Below, piece by piece: positions 16,827-28,950 of a DNA stretch of 64,000 nucleotides. A program made the position numbers and the translations under genes. Source of the stretch: Proluteimonas luteida. GTDB lineage: Bacteria > Pseudomonadota > Gammaproteobacteria > Xanthomonadales > Xanthomonadaceae. The stretch spans positions 41,304-105,303 of the forward strand of contig NZ_JAIWPT010000016.1 in the NCBI RefSeq assembly GCF_021191695.1, read 5' to 3'. Position 1 is the first letter of the stretch; every line of letters begins with the position of its first letter. Under the pieces are notes generated by a model. That model worked only from the letters and a program-made list of their open reading frames with translations, was not told where the DNA came from and did not search any database.

Positions 16827-17099
16827 TTGAACACCGCCGATCGATCCGACGCCACCGCCCGCACGGCCCCGCGCACGCCGCTGCGCGAACATGTCGCCGC
16901 ATCGATCCAGCGCTACCTCGGCGATCTCAACGGCAACGACACCGACAACCTCTACGAAGTCGCGCTGCGCGAACTCGAGATCCCGCTGTTCGCCGAGGTG
17001 CTGAATTTCTGCGACGGCAACCAGAGCCGCGCCGCGGCGATGCTCGGCATCCACCGCGCCACGCTGCGCAAGAAGCTGCGCGACTACGGTCTGGTCTGA
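16827..17099 (+). CDS. fis: DNA-binding protein Fis
   Basis: A 90-residue nucleoid protein. The C-terminal helix-turn-helix has [29 protein letters not shown], the signature of Fis, and the preceding helices form the dimer core. Fis bends DNA and activates rRNA promoters and recombination. The start appears to be TTG at 16827, after CCGGAG, because no ATG or GTG occurs before the conserved region; weak initiation could limit synthesis. It lies 96 bp before purH on the same strand. Confidence 0.93.
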   Translation: MNTADRSDATARTAPRTPLREHVAASIQRYLGDLNGNDTDNLYEVALRELEIPLFAEVLNFCDGNQSRAAAMLGIHRATLRKKLRDYGLV

Positions 17100-17195
17100 G
17101 AGGCGCGGGAAGAGGCGACCACCGCCTGCGGCCACCGCGGGCATCGCCGCCCGGCGCTTATAATCGGCAGCCCGCTTCGCTGCCCACGCACCCCC

Positions 17196-18797
17196 ATGAC
17201 CTCCCAAGCTTTTTCCGGCGCACCCGTGAAGATCGGCCGTGCCCTGCTGTCCGTGTCCGACAAGACCGGCCTGATCGAACTGGCCACCGCGCTGGCCGCG
17301 CGCGACATCGAGCTGCTGTCGACCGGCGGCACCGCGAAGGCGCTGCGCGAGGCCGGCCTGCCGGTGCGCGATGTCGGCGCGCTCACCGGCTTCCCGGAGA
17401 TTATGGACGGCCGGGTCAAGACCCTGCACCCGAAGGTCCATGGCGGCCTGCTCGGGCGCCGCGGCACCGACGATGCGGTGATGGCCGAGCACGGCATCGT
17501 GCCGATCGACCTGCTGGTGCTGAACCTGTATCCGTTCGAACGCGTGGCCTACGCGCCCGACGCGAAGTTCGACGACATCGTCGAGAACATCGACATCGGC
17601 GGGCCGGCGATGCTGCGCGCGGCGGCGAAGAACTTCGCCCACGTCGCGGTGGCGACCGATCCGGCGCAGTACGCGGCGCTCGTCGACGAACTCGACGCCA
17701 ACGCCGGCGCGCTGACCGCCCGGACCCGCTTCGCGCTGTCCGTCGCCGCGTTCAACCGCGTCGCCCAGTACGACGCACGCATCAGCGACGTGCTGTCGTC
17801 GATCGCCGAACCCTCCGACGCCGGCGCCGCCCACCGCGCCACGTTCCCGGCGCAGAGCAACGGCAGTTTCATCAAGGTCGCCGACCTGCGCTATGGCGAG
17901 AATCCGCACCAGCAGGCCGCGTTCTACCGCGACCTGCATCCGGCACCGGGCACGCTGGCCACGTTCACCCAGCTGCAGGGCAAGGCGCTGTCCTACAACA
18001 ACATCGCCGACGCCGATGCGGCGTGGGAGTGCGTGCGCCAGTTCGACGCGCCGGCCTGCGTCATCGTCAAGCACGCCAATCCCTGCGGCGTCGCGGTCGG
18101 CGTGGCCTGCGGCGATGCCTACGAGCTGGCCTACGCGACCGATCCGACCAGCGCCTTCGGCGGCATCATCGCCTTCAACCGCAGGCTCGACGGTGCGACC
18201 GCGCGCGCGATCCTCGACCGCCAGTTCGTCGAGGTGCTGATCGCACCCGACTACGACGACGAGGCGCTGGCCTACGCAACCAAGAAGGCCAACGTGCGCG
18301 TGCTGCGCATCCCTGACGGCAACGGCCGCAACGGCATCGACGTCAAGCGCGTCGGCTCGGGCCTGCTGATGCAGACCGCCGACAACCGCGACGTCGGCGC
18401 GGGCGAGCTGAAGGTCGTCACGCAGCGCGCGCCGAGCGAGGCGCAACAGCGCGACCTGCTGTTCGCCTGGCGCGTGGCCAAGTTCGTCAAGTCCAATGCG
18501 ATCGTCTACGCGAAGGACAACCGCACGATCGGCGTCGGCGCCGGGCAGATGAGCCGGGTGTATTCGGCGCGCATCGCCGGCATCAAGGCGGCCGACGCGC
18601 ACCTGTCCGTGCCCGGCTCGGTGATGGCGTCGGATGCGTTCTTCCCGTTCCGCGACGGCATCGATGCCGCGGCCGAAGCCGGCATCGCCGCGGTGATCCA
18701 GCCCGGCGGCTCGATGCGCGACGCCGAGGTCATCGCCGCGGCCGACGAGCACGGCATCGCGATGGTGTTCACCGGCGTGCGACATTTCCGCCACTAG
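17196..18797 (+). CDS. purH: AICAR transformylase and IMP cyclohydrolase
   Basis: A 533-residue bifunctional enzyme for the last two steps of purine synthesis to IMP. The N-terminal cyclohydrolase (about 1-200) has [26 protein letters not shown] and [18 protein letters not shown]. The transformylase has [23 protein letters not shown], and near the C-terminus [10 protein letters not shown] and [13 protein letters not shown]. Length is normal and no break is seen. It precedes purD with a broken lipoprotein gene between them. Confidence 0.97.
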   Translation: MTSQAFSGAPVKIGRALLSVSDKTGLIELATALAARDIELLSTGGTAKALREAGLPVRDVGALTGFPEIMDGRVKTLHPKVHGGLLGRRGTDDAVMAEHGIVPIDLLVLNLYPFERVAYAPDAKFDDIVENIDIGGPAMLRAAAKNFAHVAVATDPAQYAALVDELDANAGALTARTRFALSVAAFNRVAQYDARISDVLSSIAEPSDAGAAHRATFPAQSNGSFIKVADLRYGENPHQQAAFYRDLHPAPGTLATFTQLQGKALSYNNIADADAAWECVRQFDAPACVIVKHANPCGVAVGVACGDAYELAYATDPTSAFGGIIAFNRRLDGATARAILDRQFVEVLIAPDYDDEALAYATKKANVRVLRIPDGNGRNGIDVKRVGSGLLMQTADNRDVGAGELKVVTQRAPSEAQQRDLLFAWRVAKFVKSNAIVYAKDNRTIGVGAGQMSRVYSARIAGIKAADAHLSVPGSVMASDAFFPFRDGIDAAAEAGIAAVIQPGGSMRDAEVIAAADEHGIAMVFTGVRHFRH

Positions 18798-18827
18798 AGT
18801 CGCAGCATCGAGGCCGTGGAGGCCGTC

Positions 18828-19771
18828 ATGTGCCGTACTCCTGCTGCACCACCGGCTGCGCCCGCAACAGCGCTGGCCATGACCATCGCCGCCAGCCTGA
18901 TGCTGGCGGCCTGCAACGCGCCGGCCGATCCGCCGGCCGCCGCGGCGCTGGCCGCGACCGACACCGAGGGGTGCTGCCACCCGGCGACGCCCTGCCCGGC
19001 ACGTCGCCGCCACCGGCCGCGGTCGGCCTGCCGGGCGGCGCGGTGCGCGAATTCCTGGTCGCGCACTACGGCGAGCTCGCCCAGCTGTCGGGCGACTGGC
19101 CGGGCACGCCTGTCGCTGGCAGCGGACTGGGCGATGCCGCCGCCTCGCGCGAGGTCTGCACGCGCGCGCCGGTCGGCAGCGAGGATGCACCGGCCGAACT
19201 GCTTGCGGTCTGCGGCGTTCCCGACGGCGCCGGCCATGCGACTGCCGCGATCACCGATTTCTTCCTGCTGCGCGCGGCCGGGGATGGCGCGGACGGCAAC
19301 GGCGCGGCCGGTCGCGGCGTGATCGCCAAGGCGCGCGCGCACCAGCAGACCTTCGGCAGCCTCGGCGCCGTTTCCGGGATCGAGGTCCGCCGCCTCGGCG
19401 CACGGCGCCACGGCTTCCTCGTCGAGAGCGGTTTCACCGGCCAGGGCATCACCATCGGCACCTACAGCCTGGTGGTGCCGCGCGGCGACGGCTTCCACGA
19501 AGCCGCGTGGCTGCGCAGCAGCATCGACAACGCCGGGATGCTGGCCGACTGCCCCGGGGCGGACGACTGCGACGGCGATGCGACGTTCGACGTGGCCTAC
19601 GATCTCGCCATCGACGACAGCCGGCCCGATGCCGATGCCTACGCCCTGCTGGTGCGCGAGCACGGCGATCTCTGCGGCCGGCGCGTCGACACCGTGCACC
19701 GTCTCGCGTTCGATGCCGCCACCGGGACCTGGGCGGTGCCGGCGGCGCTGCAGCGCGAGGGCTGCCCCTGA
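18828..19771 (+). pseudogene. Lipoprotein gene with an apparent frameshift
   Basis: The ATG at 18828, after GTGGAGG, opens a lipoprotein signal peptide ending in LMLAAC, which is a good lipobox. This frame then degenerates after a GGGG run at 18968-18971. The downstream protein (from GGAVREFLVAHYGELAQLSG onwards, about 250 residues, with acidic and glycine-rich stretches and several cysteines) continues in the +2 frame to 19771. One extra G in that run would join them into a protein of about 315 residues. Either the gene is inactivated, or the run carries a sequencing error or phase-variable tract. The function is unknown; its place between purH and purD has no obvious metabolic meaning. Confidence 0.7.
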
Positions 19772-19814
19772 GCGCCCGTTCGCACCCGCGGCGCTGCGCC
19801 GCTCGTCCTGAACC

Positions 19815-19885
19815 GCAGGAGTGCCCCTGGGCGCGACCGGCAACCCATGTCGGCAATGCCGGTCGCGCCCAGGGGGCGCTCCTAC
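19815..19885. repeat. Paired palindromic REP-like element, GTAG type
   Basis: Two inverted arms of about 29 bp (core CCCTGGGCGCGACCGGCA) at 19815-19843 and 19856-19885 flank a 12-bp spacer, with GTAGGAGC at one outer end and GCAGGAGT at the other. The layout matches GTAG-tipped REP pairs of Stenotrophomonas and Pseudomonas. It lies in the gap between the broken lipoprotein gene and purD, and could stabilise or end transcripts. Confidence 0.75.
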
Positions 19886-19954
19886 GGCTTGCGGAGCGGA
19901 TCGGCGGGCCCGCACGCTAGAATCCCGGCCTCCCCAGCTGTCTGGATGCACGAG

Positions 19955-21253
19955 ATGTCGAAGGTCCTGGTCATCGGTTCCGGTGGTCGCGAACATGCCC
20001 TGGCGTGGAAGCTCGCGCAGTCGCCGCAGGTCGACGAGGTGCTGGTCGCGCCGGGCAACGCCGGGACCGCGACCGAGGCCAAATGCCGCAACGTCGAGAT
20101 CGCCGCGACCGACCTCGACGCGCTGCGGACGCTGGCCCGCGACGAGGGCGTCGCGTTCACCGTGGTCGGTCCCGAGGCGCCGCTGGTGGCCGGCATCGTC
20201 GACCGTTTCCGCGACGCGGGCCTGCGCATCTTCGGGCCGACCGCCGCGGCCGCGCAGCTGGAAGGCAGCAAGGCCTTCGCCAAGGATTTCCTCGCCCGCC
20301 ACGGCATCCCGACGGCCGGTTACGCGGTGTTCTCCGACCCCGACACCGCGATCGAGTACGTGCGCCAGCACGGCGCGCCGATCGTCATCAAGGCCGACGG
20401 CCTGGCCGCGGGCAAGGGCGTGATCGTCGCGACCACGCTGGCCGAGGCCGAGGCCGCGATCACCGACATGCTGTCGGGCAACGCCTTCGGCAGCGCCGGC
20501 GCGCGCGTGGTCGTCGAAGAGTTCCTGGAGGGCGAGGAAGCGAGCTTCATCGCGATGGTCGACGGCCGCACCGCACTGGCGATGGCCACCAGCCAGGACC
20601 ACAAGCGCGTCGGCGACGGCGACACCGGTCCCAATACCGGCGGCATGGGCGCGTATTCGCCGGCGCCGGTGGTCACGCCCGGGGTGCATGCGCGGATCCT
20701 GCGCGAGGTCATCGAGCCGACCGTGCGCGGCATGGCCGACGACGGCATTCCCTTCAGCGGCTTCCTGTACGCGGGACTGATGATCGACCCGCAGGGCGAA
20801 CCGCGGGTCATCGAATTCAACGTGCGCTTCGGCGACCCGGAGACCCAGCCGATCATGCTGCGCCTGCAGAGCGACCTCGCCGGGCTGGTCGAGGCCGCGA
20901 TCGACGGCGCGCTGGAGGGGATCGAGGCGCAGTGGGATCCGCGTCCGGCGCTGGGGGTGGTGATGGCCGCCGAGCACTATCCCGGCACGCCGCGCACCGG
21001 CGACGCGATCAACACCTGGGACACGCCGCCGGTCGAGGACACCAAGGTGTTCCATGCCGGCACCCGCCTCGACGACGCCGGCAACGTGGTCACCGCCGGC
21101 GGCCGCGTGCTGTGCGTGGCCGCGCTCGGCGAATCGGTCGCCGATGCGCAGCAGCGTGCCTATGCGGAGATCGCCGGCATCTCGTGGCCCGGCGAGTTCC
21201 ATCGCCACGACATCGGCTGGCGCGCGATCGCGCGCGAGCGCGAACGCGGCTGA
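19955..21253 (+). CDS. purD: Phosphoribosylamine-glycine ligase
   Basis: A 432-residue ATP-grasp enzyme that joins glycine to phosphoribosylamine in purine synthesis. The start MSKVLVIGSGGREHALAWKL is the family N-terminus; an ATG at 19946 is an alternative. Further motifs are VGPEAPLVAGI, IKADGLAAGKGV, the metal and ATP part PNTGGMGAYSPAP, and EFNVRFGDPETQ. No break is seen. A second purine gene close to purH suggests grouped purine genes without strict operon structure. Confidence 0.95.
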   Translation: MSKVLVIGSGGREHALAWKLAQSPQVDEVLVAPGNAGTATEAKCRNVEIAATDLDALRTLARDEGVAFTVVGPEAPLVAGIVDRFRDAGLRIFGPTAAAAQLEGSKAFAKDFLARHGIPTAGYAVFSDPDTAIEYVRQHGAPIVIKADGLAAGKGVIVATTLAEAEAAITDMLSGNAFGSAGARVVVEEFLEGEEASFIAMVDGRTALAMATSQDHKRVGDGDTGPNTGGMGAYSPAPVVTPGVHARILREVIEPTVRGMADDGIPFSGFLYAGLMIDPQGEPRVIEFNVRFGDPETQPIMLRLQSDLAGLVEAAIDGALEGIEAQWDPRPALGVVMAAEHYPGTPRTGDAINTWDTPPVEDTKVFHAGTRLDDAGNVVTAGGRVLCVAALGESVADAQQRAYAEIAGISWPGEFHRHDIGWRAIARERERG

Positions 21254-21346
21254 CCGGATCGCCGCGGCGCGGCGCGCGATGCGCGCGTCACGTCCGGCCG
21301 GCGCGGACCCGGCGATAATGCCGGCTCGCCCGTTGCCCGCGCGTGC

Positions 21347-23569
21347 ATGTCCCGTCTCCAGGAACGCCTGACCCACCTGTGGGCCCACGAGAAGGCCAGC
21401 GCCGCGCTGCGCGTGTCGATCGCGTTCGGCGCGGCGATGGCGCTGTGCTGGCACCAGCAGCAGCTGGCCGCGGTGCCGGCGATCTTCCTCGGCATCATCG
21501 CCAGCGCGCTGGCCGAGACCGACGACAACTGGCTCGGCCGGACCAAGGCGGTGCTGCTGTCGCTGCTGTGCTTCGCCGCCGCCGCGGCCGCGGTGACGCT
21601 GCTGTTCCCGTATCCGCTGGCGTTCATCGCCTGCCTGGCCGTGGCGACGTTCGGCCTGACCCTGCTCGGTGCGCTCGGCGAGCGCTACGCCTCGATCGCC
21701 CAGGGCACGGTGGCGCTGGCGATCTACGCCGCGATCGGCGTCGACCAGGCCGGACCGGGCGACACCGTCGCCGCGTGGCGCGGCGCGCTGGAACTGCTGG
21801 CCGGCGCGGCGTGGTACGGGCTGCTGTCGATCGTGTGGACGGTCCTGTTCGCCAACCGGCCGGTGCGCGAGCGCATGGCCCGCCTGTTCGCCGAACTCGG
21901 GCGCTACCTGCAGATCAAGGCGGCGCTGTTCGAGCCGGTGCGCCACGGCGACCTGCACGCACGCAGGCTGGCGCTGTCGGAGCAGAACGCGAAGGTCGTG
22001 GCCGCACTGGAGGCGACCAAGAACGCGATCATCAGCCGTTTCGGCCGCTCCGGCCGCCCGGGCGTGCAGTCGGGCCTGTACTTCCGCCTGTACTACATGG
22101 CGCAGGAGTTCCACGAGCGCGCCAGTTCCTCGCACTACCCCTACGAGGCGCTGATCGAGGCGTTCTTCCACAGCGACGTGCTCTACCGCGGCCGGCGGCT
22201 GCTGGACCTGCAGGGCCGCGCCTGCCGCGCGCTGGGCGAGGCGATCCACCTGCGGCGCCCGTTCCGGTACGGCGAACGGACCCGCCAGGCGATGGTCGAC
22301 CTGCGCGAGTCGCTGGACTACCTGCACGCGCATGGCGACGCGCACGACGCGGGTCGGCGCGCGCGGCTGCTGGGCTCGCTGGAATCGCTGGTCGGCAACC
22401 TGCAGGCGATCGACCGGCGGCTGTCCGAGGACACGCTGTCGGACGCGCCGCTGGACGGCATGGACCTGCGGCTGCGCGACTCCTCGCCGCACACCCTGCG
22501 CGAGATGGCCACGCGCATCGGCCAGCAGCTGAGCCCGACCTCGGTGCTGTTCCGCCATGGCCTGCGGATGGCGCTCGCGCTGACCGCCGGCTACGCGGTG
22601 ATGCAGGCGACCGACGCCGAGAACGGTTTCTGGATCCTGCTGACCATAGCCTTCGTCTGCCGCCCCAGCTACGGCGCGACCCGCCTGCGGCTGGTGCAGC
22701 GCGTCGCCGGCACGCTGGTCGGCCTGCTGGCGACCTGGGCGCTGATGCAGCTGTTCACCGGCGTCGAGGTCCAGCTGCTGCTGGCGCTGCTGGCCGCGGT
22801 GGTGTTCTTCGTCAGCCGCACCGACCGCTACGTGCTGGCGACCGCGGCGATCACGCTGATGGCGCTGCTGTGCTTCAACCTGATCGGCGACGGCTTCGTG
22901 CTGATCTGGCCGCGCCTGCTCGACACCGTGATCGGCTGCGCGATCGCGGCGGCGGCCTCGTTCCTGGTGCTGCCCGACTGGCGCGGGCGGCAGCTGCACC
23001 TGGTGATGGCCCGGGTCCTCGATGCGTCCGCGCGCTATCTGGCCGAGGTGCTCGGGCAATACCGCAGCGGCATGCGCGACGACCTGCCCTACCGCGTCGC
23101 CCGCCGCGACATGTACAACGCCGATGCCGCGCTGTCGGTCGCGCTGTCGAACCGGCTGCGCGAACCGGGCCGCTACCGCGGCGACCTGGACGCGGCGTTC
23201 CGCTTCCTCGCGCTGTCCAACACGCTGCTCGGCTACCTGTCCGCGCTCGGCGCGCACCGCGGCGCGCTCGATCCCGACGCCAGCGCGCCGCTGCACGCCG
23301 CCGGCGAGACCCTGCAGCGGGCCCTCGCCGACATCGCCGGGGCGCTGTCGCGCCGGCAGCCGCTGCCGGCGGTCGACACCGATGCCGAGTCCGCGCTCGC
23401 CGGACAGCTGGAACAGGCCGACGACAGCGCGTCCGGCATCGATCCCCGGCAACGCCTGGTCGGCAACCAGCTGGCGCTGCTGCTGCGGCTGCTGCCCGAA
23501 CTGCGCGCCGCCACGGATGCGCTGGCGGCGCCGGCCGGCATGGATGCCGCCGCTGCCGCCACCGGCTGA
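21347..23569 (+). CDS. yccS: FUSC-family inner-membrane protein, YccS-like
   Basis: A 740-residue protein with two hydrophobic bundles: about 20-170, with six helices, and about 400-545, with a second set. A cytoplasmic helical domain lies between them (FAELGRYLQIKAALFE). The second bundle has ATDAENGFWILLTIAFVCRP, typical of the fusaric acid resistance (FUSC) and YccS/YhfK group. These proteins are thought to export aromatic acids or other small molecules; the substrate here is unknown. It is the first of two genes, with the thioesterase 104 bp after. Confidence 0.87.
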   Translation: MSRLQERLTHLWAHEKASAALRVSIAFGAAMALCWHQQQLAAVPAIFLGIIASALAETDDNWLGRTKAVLLSLLCFAAAAAAVTLLFPYPLAFIACLAVATFGLTLLGALGERYASIAQGTVALAIYAAIGVDQAGPGDTVAAWRGALELLAGAAWYGLLSIVWTVLFANRPVRERMARLFAELGRYLQIKAALFEPVRHGDLHARRLALSEQNAKVVAALEATKNAIISRFGRSGRPGVQSGLYFRLYYMAQEFHERASSSHYPYEALIEAFFHSDVLYRGRRLLDLQGRACRALGEAIHLRRPFRYGERTRQAMVDLRESLDYLHAHGDAHDAGRRARLLGSLESLVGNLQAIDRRLSEDTLSDAPLDGMDLRLRDSSPHTLREMATRIGQQLSPTSVLFRHGLRMALALTAGYAVMQATDAENGFWILLTIAFVCRPSYGATRLRLVQRVAGTLVGLLATWALMQLFTGVEVQLLLALLAAVVFFVSRTDRYVLATAAITLMALLCFNLIGDGFVLIWPRLLDTVIGCAIAAAASFLVLPDWRGRQLHLVMARVLDASARYLAEVLGQYRSGMRDDLPYRVARRDMYNADAALSVALSNRLREPGRYRGDLDAAFRFLALSNTLLGYLSALGAHRGALDPDASAPLHAAGETLQRALADIAGALSRRQPLPAVDTDAESALAGQLEQADDSASGIDPRQRLVGNQLALLLRLLPELRAATDALAAPAGMDAAAAATG

Positions 23570-23673
23570 CGCGGCGCGCACGGCCGCGGCGCCTGTGGGC
23601 CGCACGCCGGCATTTCCCCGTCCCCGCGCGCATGCCATGCTGCCCGCAGCCCGCGCGCAAGGACCGACACCGC

Positions 23674-24180
23674 ATGATCCCAGGCAACGCCCAGCTCACC
23701 ATGTCGCTGCTGATGACCCCGGACATGGCCAACTTCTCCGGCAACGTGCACGGCGGCACCCTGCTGAAGATCCTCGACGAGGTGGCCTACGCCTGCGCCA
23801 GCCGCTACGCCGGCCGCTACGTGGTCACGCTGTCGGTCGACCAGGTGACGTTCCGCGAGCCGGTACACGTCGGCGGGCTGGTGACCTTCCTGGCATCGGT
23901 CAACTACACCGGGCGCACGTCGATGGAAGTGGGCATCAAGGTCATCACCGAGGACATCCACGCGCGCTCGGTGCGCCATACCAACAGCTGCTTCTTCACC
24001 ATGGTCGCGGTCGACGACGACGGCCGCCCGGCGCCGGTGCCGCCACGCGATCCGCAGACCGCCGAGGAACGCCGCCGCTTCGAACAGGGGCGGCAGCGCC
24101 GCGAGATCCGCGCGGAACTGGAACGCCGCTACCAGGCAATGCGCGACGAGGCCGCCCGCACCGACGATGCCGACGACTGA
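23674..24180 (+). CDS. Acyl-CoA thioesterase of the hotdog fold
   Basis: A 168-residue enzyme that hydrolyses acyl-CoA. The family pattern is FSGNVHGGTLLKILDEVAYACASRYAG, then VDQVTFREPVHVGGLV, with a C-terminal charged helix rich in Arg and Glu. It resembles YciA-type cytosolic thioesterases, which act on medium to long-chain acyl-CoA. The ATG at 23674 is in normal context. It ends 28 bp before a strong palindrome shared with the convergent receptor gene. Confidence 0.88.
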   Translation: MIPGNAQLTMSLLMTPDMANFSGNVHGGTLLKILDEVAYACASRYAGRYVVTLSVDQVTFREPVHVGGLVTFLASVNYTGRTSMEVGIKVITEDIHARSVRHTNSCFFTMVAVDDDGRPAPVPPRDPQTAEERRRFEQGRQRREIRAELERRYQAMRDEAARTDDADD

Positions 24181-24207
24181 CCCGGCACGCGCCCGTCGCG
24201 CGCTCGG

Positions 24208-24262
24208 AACCTGTTCACGATCTCCAACGGATCGCGGGCCGTTTCGGGGATCGTGGACAGGT
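24208..24262. terminator. Palindrome between convergent genes, probable bidirectional terminator
   Basis: Inverted arms ACCTGTTCACGATCTCC at 24209-24225 and its near-complement at 24246-24262 (15 of 17 pairs) flank a 20-bp centre. The element sits between the thioesterase stop (24180) and the TonB-receptor stop (24264), so it could end both transcripts. A weak T-tract makes a repeat element equally possible. Confidence 0.5.
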
Positions 24263-24263
24263 C

Positions 24264-26621
<2,358 letters not shown>

Positions 26622-26792
26622 GGCGTCGGCTTCCCGGATGGACGTGGGTAAACCGCCAGCATCCGAGCACCGGATTGCCGTGTGGTGATGCGGCGATGAC
26701 ACCGCCGTGACGCGCGGCCGGCGTGCGCCGCGCAACCGCACCGTCATCCGCAGCGCCTACGGTGTCCGCTTCGCCCGCCGCCGCACGCCCGC

Positions 26793-28934
26793 ATGCACTC
26801 GCCCGCCCGCCGCCGCTTCCTGTCCGCACTCGCCGTCACCGCGTCCGCGGTGGTCCTGCCGCCCGCGTTCGGTCGCCAGGCCACCGTCGCGCGGACCGCA
26901 CCCGCACTGTTCCCGCAATCGGTCGCCTCCGGCGACCCGCGCCCCGACCGCGTACTGCTGTGGACGCGCTACACCGGGCCTGCATCCGGCCTGCGCCTGC
27001 AGGTCGCCGAGGACGAAGGGTTCTCGCGCCTGCGGGTGGACCGCACGCTGGCCGTGCCGCCGGACAGCGACGGTTGCGTCAAGGTCCGGGTGGACGGCCT
27101 GCAGCCGGCGACGACGTACCACTACCGTTTCCTCGACGAGGCCGGCGACGGCGCGCCGCACACCTCGCCGCACGGGCGCACGCGCACCGCGCCGGCGCCC
27201 GATGCCGACGTCCCGGTGCACTTCGCGTTCCTGAGCTGCCAGGACTACGGTGGCCGCTGGTACAACAGCCTGCTGCCGCTGCTGGGCCGCGAGCTGGACT
27301 TCGTCCTGCACCTGGGCGACTTCATCTACGAGACCGCCGGCGACCCGCAGTTCCAGGAACAGGGCGGGACGCGCACGATCGCCTTCGACGACCTCGACGG
27401 CGCGATCCGGCTCGAGCGTGGCGGGCGCCCCTACTACGCCGCGCGCAGCCTCGACAACTACCGCCAGCTGCACCGCACCTTCCGCACCGACCCGGTGCTG
27501 CAGGCGCTGCTGGCGCGCGCGCCGCTGGTCGCGCTGTGGGACGACCACGAGTTCTCCGACGACTGCTGGCAGGACGTGGCCACCTATCACGACGGCGCCC
27601 GCGACGAGCGCGACCGCGAGCGCCGGCGCAACGCCGAGCAGGCCTACTTCGAATACCTGCCGGTCGACCTCGAGCTGGCGGATGCGGTCACCGCCCCGGA
27701 CGGCGACCGGCAGCTTCCGGTCGCGCGCGACCGCCTGTTCCCGAACCTGCAGCTCTGGCGCGGGCTGCGCTTCGGCCGGGCGCTGGAGCTGCTGGTCACC
27801 GACTACCGCAGCGCGCGGCCGGACCATCCGGTGCCCGAGGACGCGTTCCCCGGCGCGCTCGCATTCGACGAACCGCAGCTGCGTGCGCGCCTGCCGCAAC
27901 TCGGGCTGGATCCCGACCAGGTCCTGCCGACGCTGATCCCCTACGTCGACCTGTCCGCGCAGGCGCATGCACCGCTGCGCGCCGCCGCGCGCGCCGGCGT
28001 GCTGCAGGCTGCGACCGCCGCCGGCCTGCCGCCCGGGCCCGCCGAGGCCTATGCCGACGCTGCGCTCGCCGGCGGCATCGCGCTGCCCGTCCTCGCCCGC
28101 CTGGCGGCAGGCTGGAACGCCGCGGTGCCGGCGGACGCGCAGGTCGCGCTGCCCGATCCGGCGACCCTGCCGCGCGGCCTGCCCTGGCTCGCGCTGGGCA
28201 AGACCGAGGCCTTCGGCGATCTCGGCTCGCGCTACATCGTGGTCCAGGACAGCTTCGACCTGTTCGCCGCGCTGCGCGCGCTCGACGGGCCCGAGTCTCC
28301 GTTCGGTCCTGCGCAGCGCGACTGGCTCCGGCAACGGATGCAGGGCAGCGATGCGCGCTTCAAGGTGGTGGCCAGCTCGGTGTCGTTCACCTCGCTGGTG
28401 CTCGATCTCGCCCAGCCCGGGCTCGATGCACCGGCGCCCATGCGCCGGCGCTTCTACCTCAATCTCGACCACTGGGACGGGTTCCCGGCCGAGCGCCGCC
28501 GGCTGCTGGACGAGGTCTTCGACCCGGCCGGCGGCACGATCCTGCTGTCGGGCGACATCCACGCCAGCTTCGCGACCCAGCACAGCGACGCGACGGTGGA
28601 GTTCACGACCACCGCGGTGTCATCGGAAACGCTCGGCAGCATCATCGAGCGCAGTGCCCGTGGCGACGACGCGCAGGCCGCGGCCACCCGCCGTCTGGCA
28701 GCCGCGCTGGACGCGGTGATCGCGCACGGCAATCCGGCGATCCGCCACGCGCACACCCGGCACCACGGCGTCGGCCTGGTCCGCATCGATGGCGACAACG
28801 CCGAGGCCGAGTTCCTGGAACTGCCGGAACACCTCTGCCGCGAGCGCCACTACGACGATCCGGCCGCGATCGACGCGCAGCTCGAACGCCACCGCTTCGC
28901 GTTCTCGCGCCAGGACATGCGCCTGCGACGGTAG
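26793..28934 (+). CDS. phoD: PhoD-like alkaline phosphatase with Tat signal
   Basis: A 713-residue exported phosphatase or phosphodiesterase, longer than the usual 520 to 580 residues. The N-terminus RRRFLSALAVTASAVVLPPA is a twin-arginine signal. The PhoD_N domain (about 40-135) is followed by the metallophosphatase part with FLSCQDYGG, FVLHLGDFIYE, LWDDHEFSDD and GTILLSGDIHASF, which are the metal ligands of the family. An insertion of about 120 residues at about 370-490 carries an alanine-rich helical stretch. It hydrolyses phosphate mono- or diesters in the periplasm. It is divergent from the TonB receptor. Confidence 0.88.
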   Translation: MHSPARRRFLSALAVTASAVVLPPAFGRQATVARTAPALFPQSVASGDPRPDRVLLWTRYTGPASGLRLQVAEDEGFSRLRVDRTLAVPPDSDGCVKVRVDGLQPATTYHYRFLDEAGDGAPHTSPHGRTRTAPAPDADVPVHFAFLSCQDYGGRWYNSLLPLLGRELDFVLHLGDFIYETAGDPQFQEQGGTRTIAFDDLDGAIRLERGGRPYYAARSLDNYRQLHRTFRTDPVLQALLARAPLVALWDDHEFSDDCWQDVATYHDGARDERDRERRRNAEQAYFEYLPVDLELADAVTAPDGDRQLPVARDRLFPNLQLWRGLRFGRALELLVTDYRSARPDHPVPEDAFPGALAFDEPQLRARLPQLGLDPDQVLPTLIPYVDLSAQAHAPLRAAARAGVLQAATAAGLPPGPAEAYADAALAGGIALPVLARLAAGWNAAVPADAQVALPDPATLPRGLPWLALGKTEAFGDLGSRYIVVQDSFDLFAALRALDGPESPFGPAQRDWLRQRMQGSDARFKVVASSVSFTSLVLDLAQPGLDAPAPMRRRFYLNLDHWDGFPAERRRLLDEVFDPAGGTILLSGDIHASFATQHSDATVEFTTTAVSSETLGSIIERSARGDDAQAAATRRLAAALDAVIAHGNPAIRHAHTRHHGVGLVRIDGDNAEAEFLELPEHLCRERHYDDPAAIDAQLERHRFAFSRQDMRLRR

Positions 28935-28950
28935 ACGACGCGAGGGCCCG

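Noticed and set aside
17100..17195. Purine riboswitch or PurR site before purH
   Set aside because: The 96-bp gap has no recognisable aptamer core or PurR palindrome.
18794..23638. Very long minus-strand open frame opposite purD and the FUSC gene
   Set aside because: Antisense to clearly conserved genes; its protein is Arg, Ala and Gln-rich with no motif, as expected of GC-rich shadows.
26622..26792. Pho box in the receptor-PhoD gap
   Set aside because: No pair of CTGTCAT-like direct repeats at the right spacing could be seen by eye.
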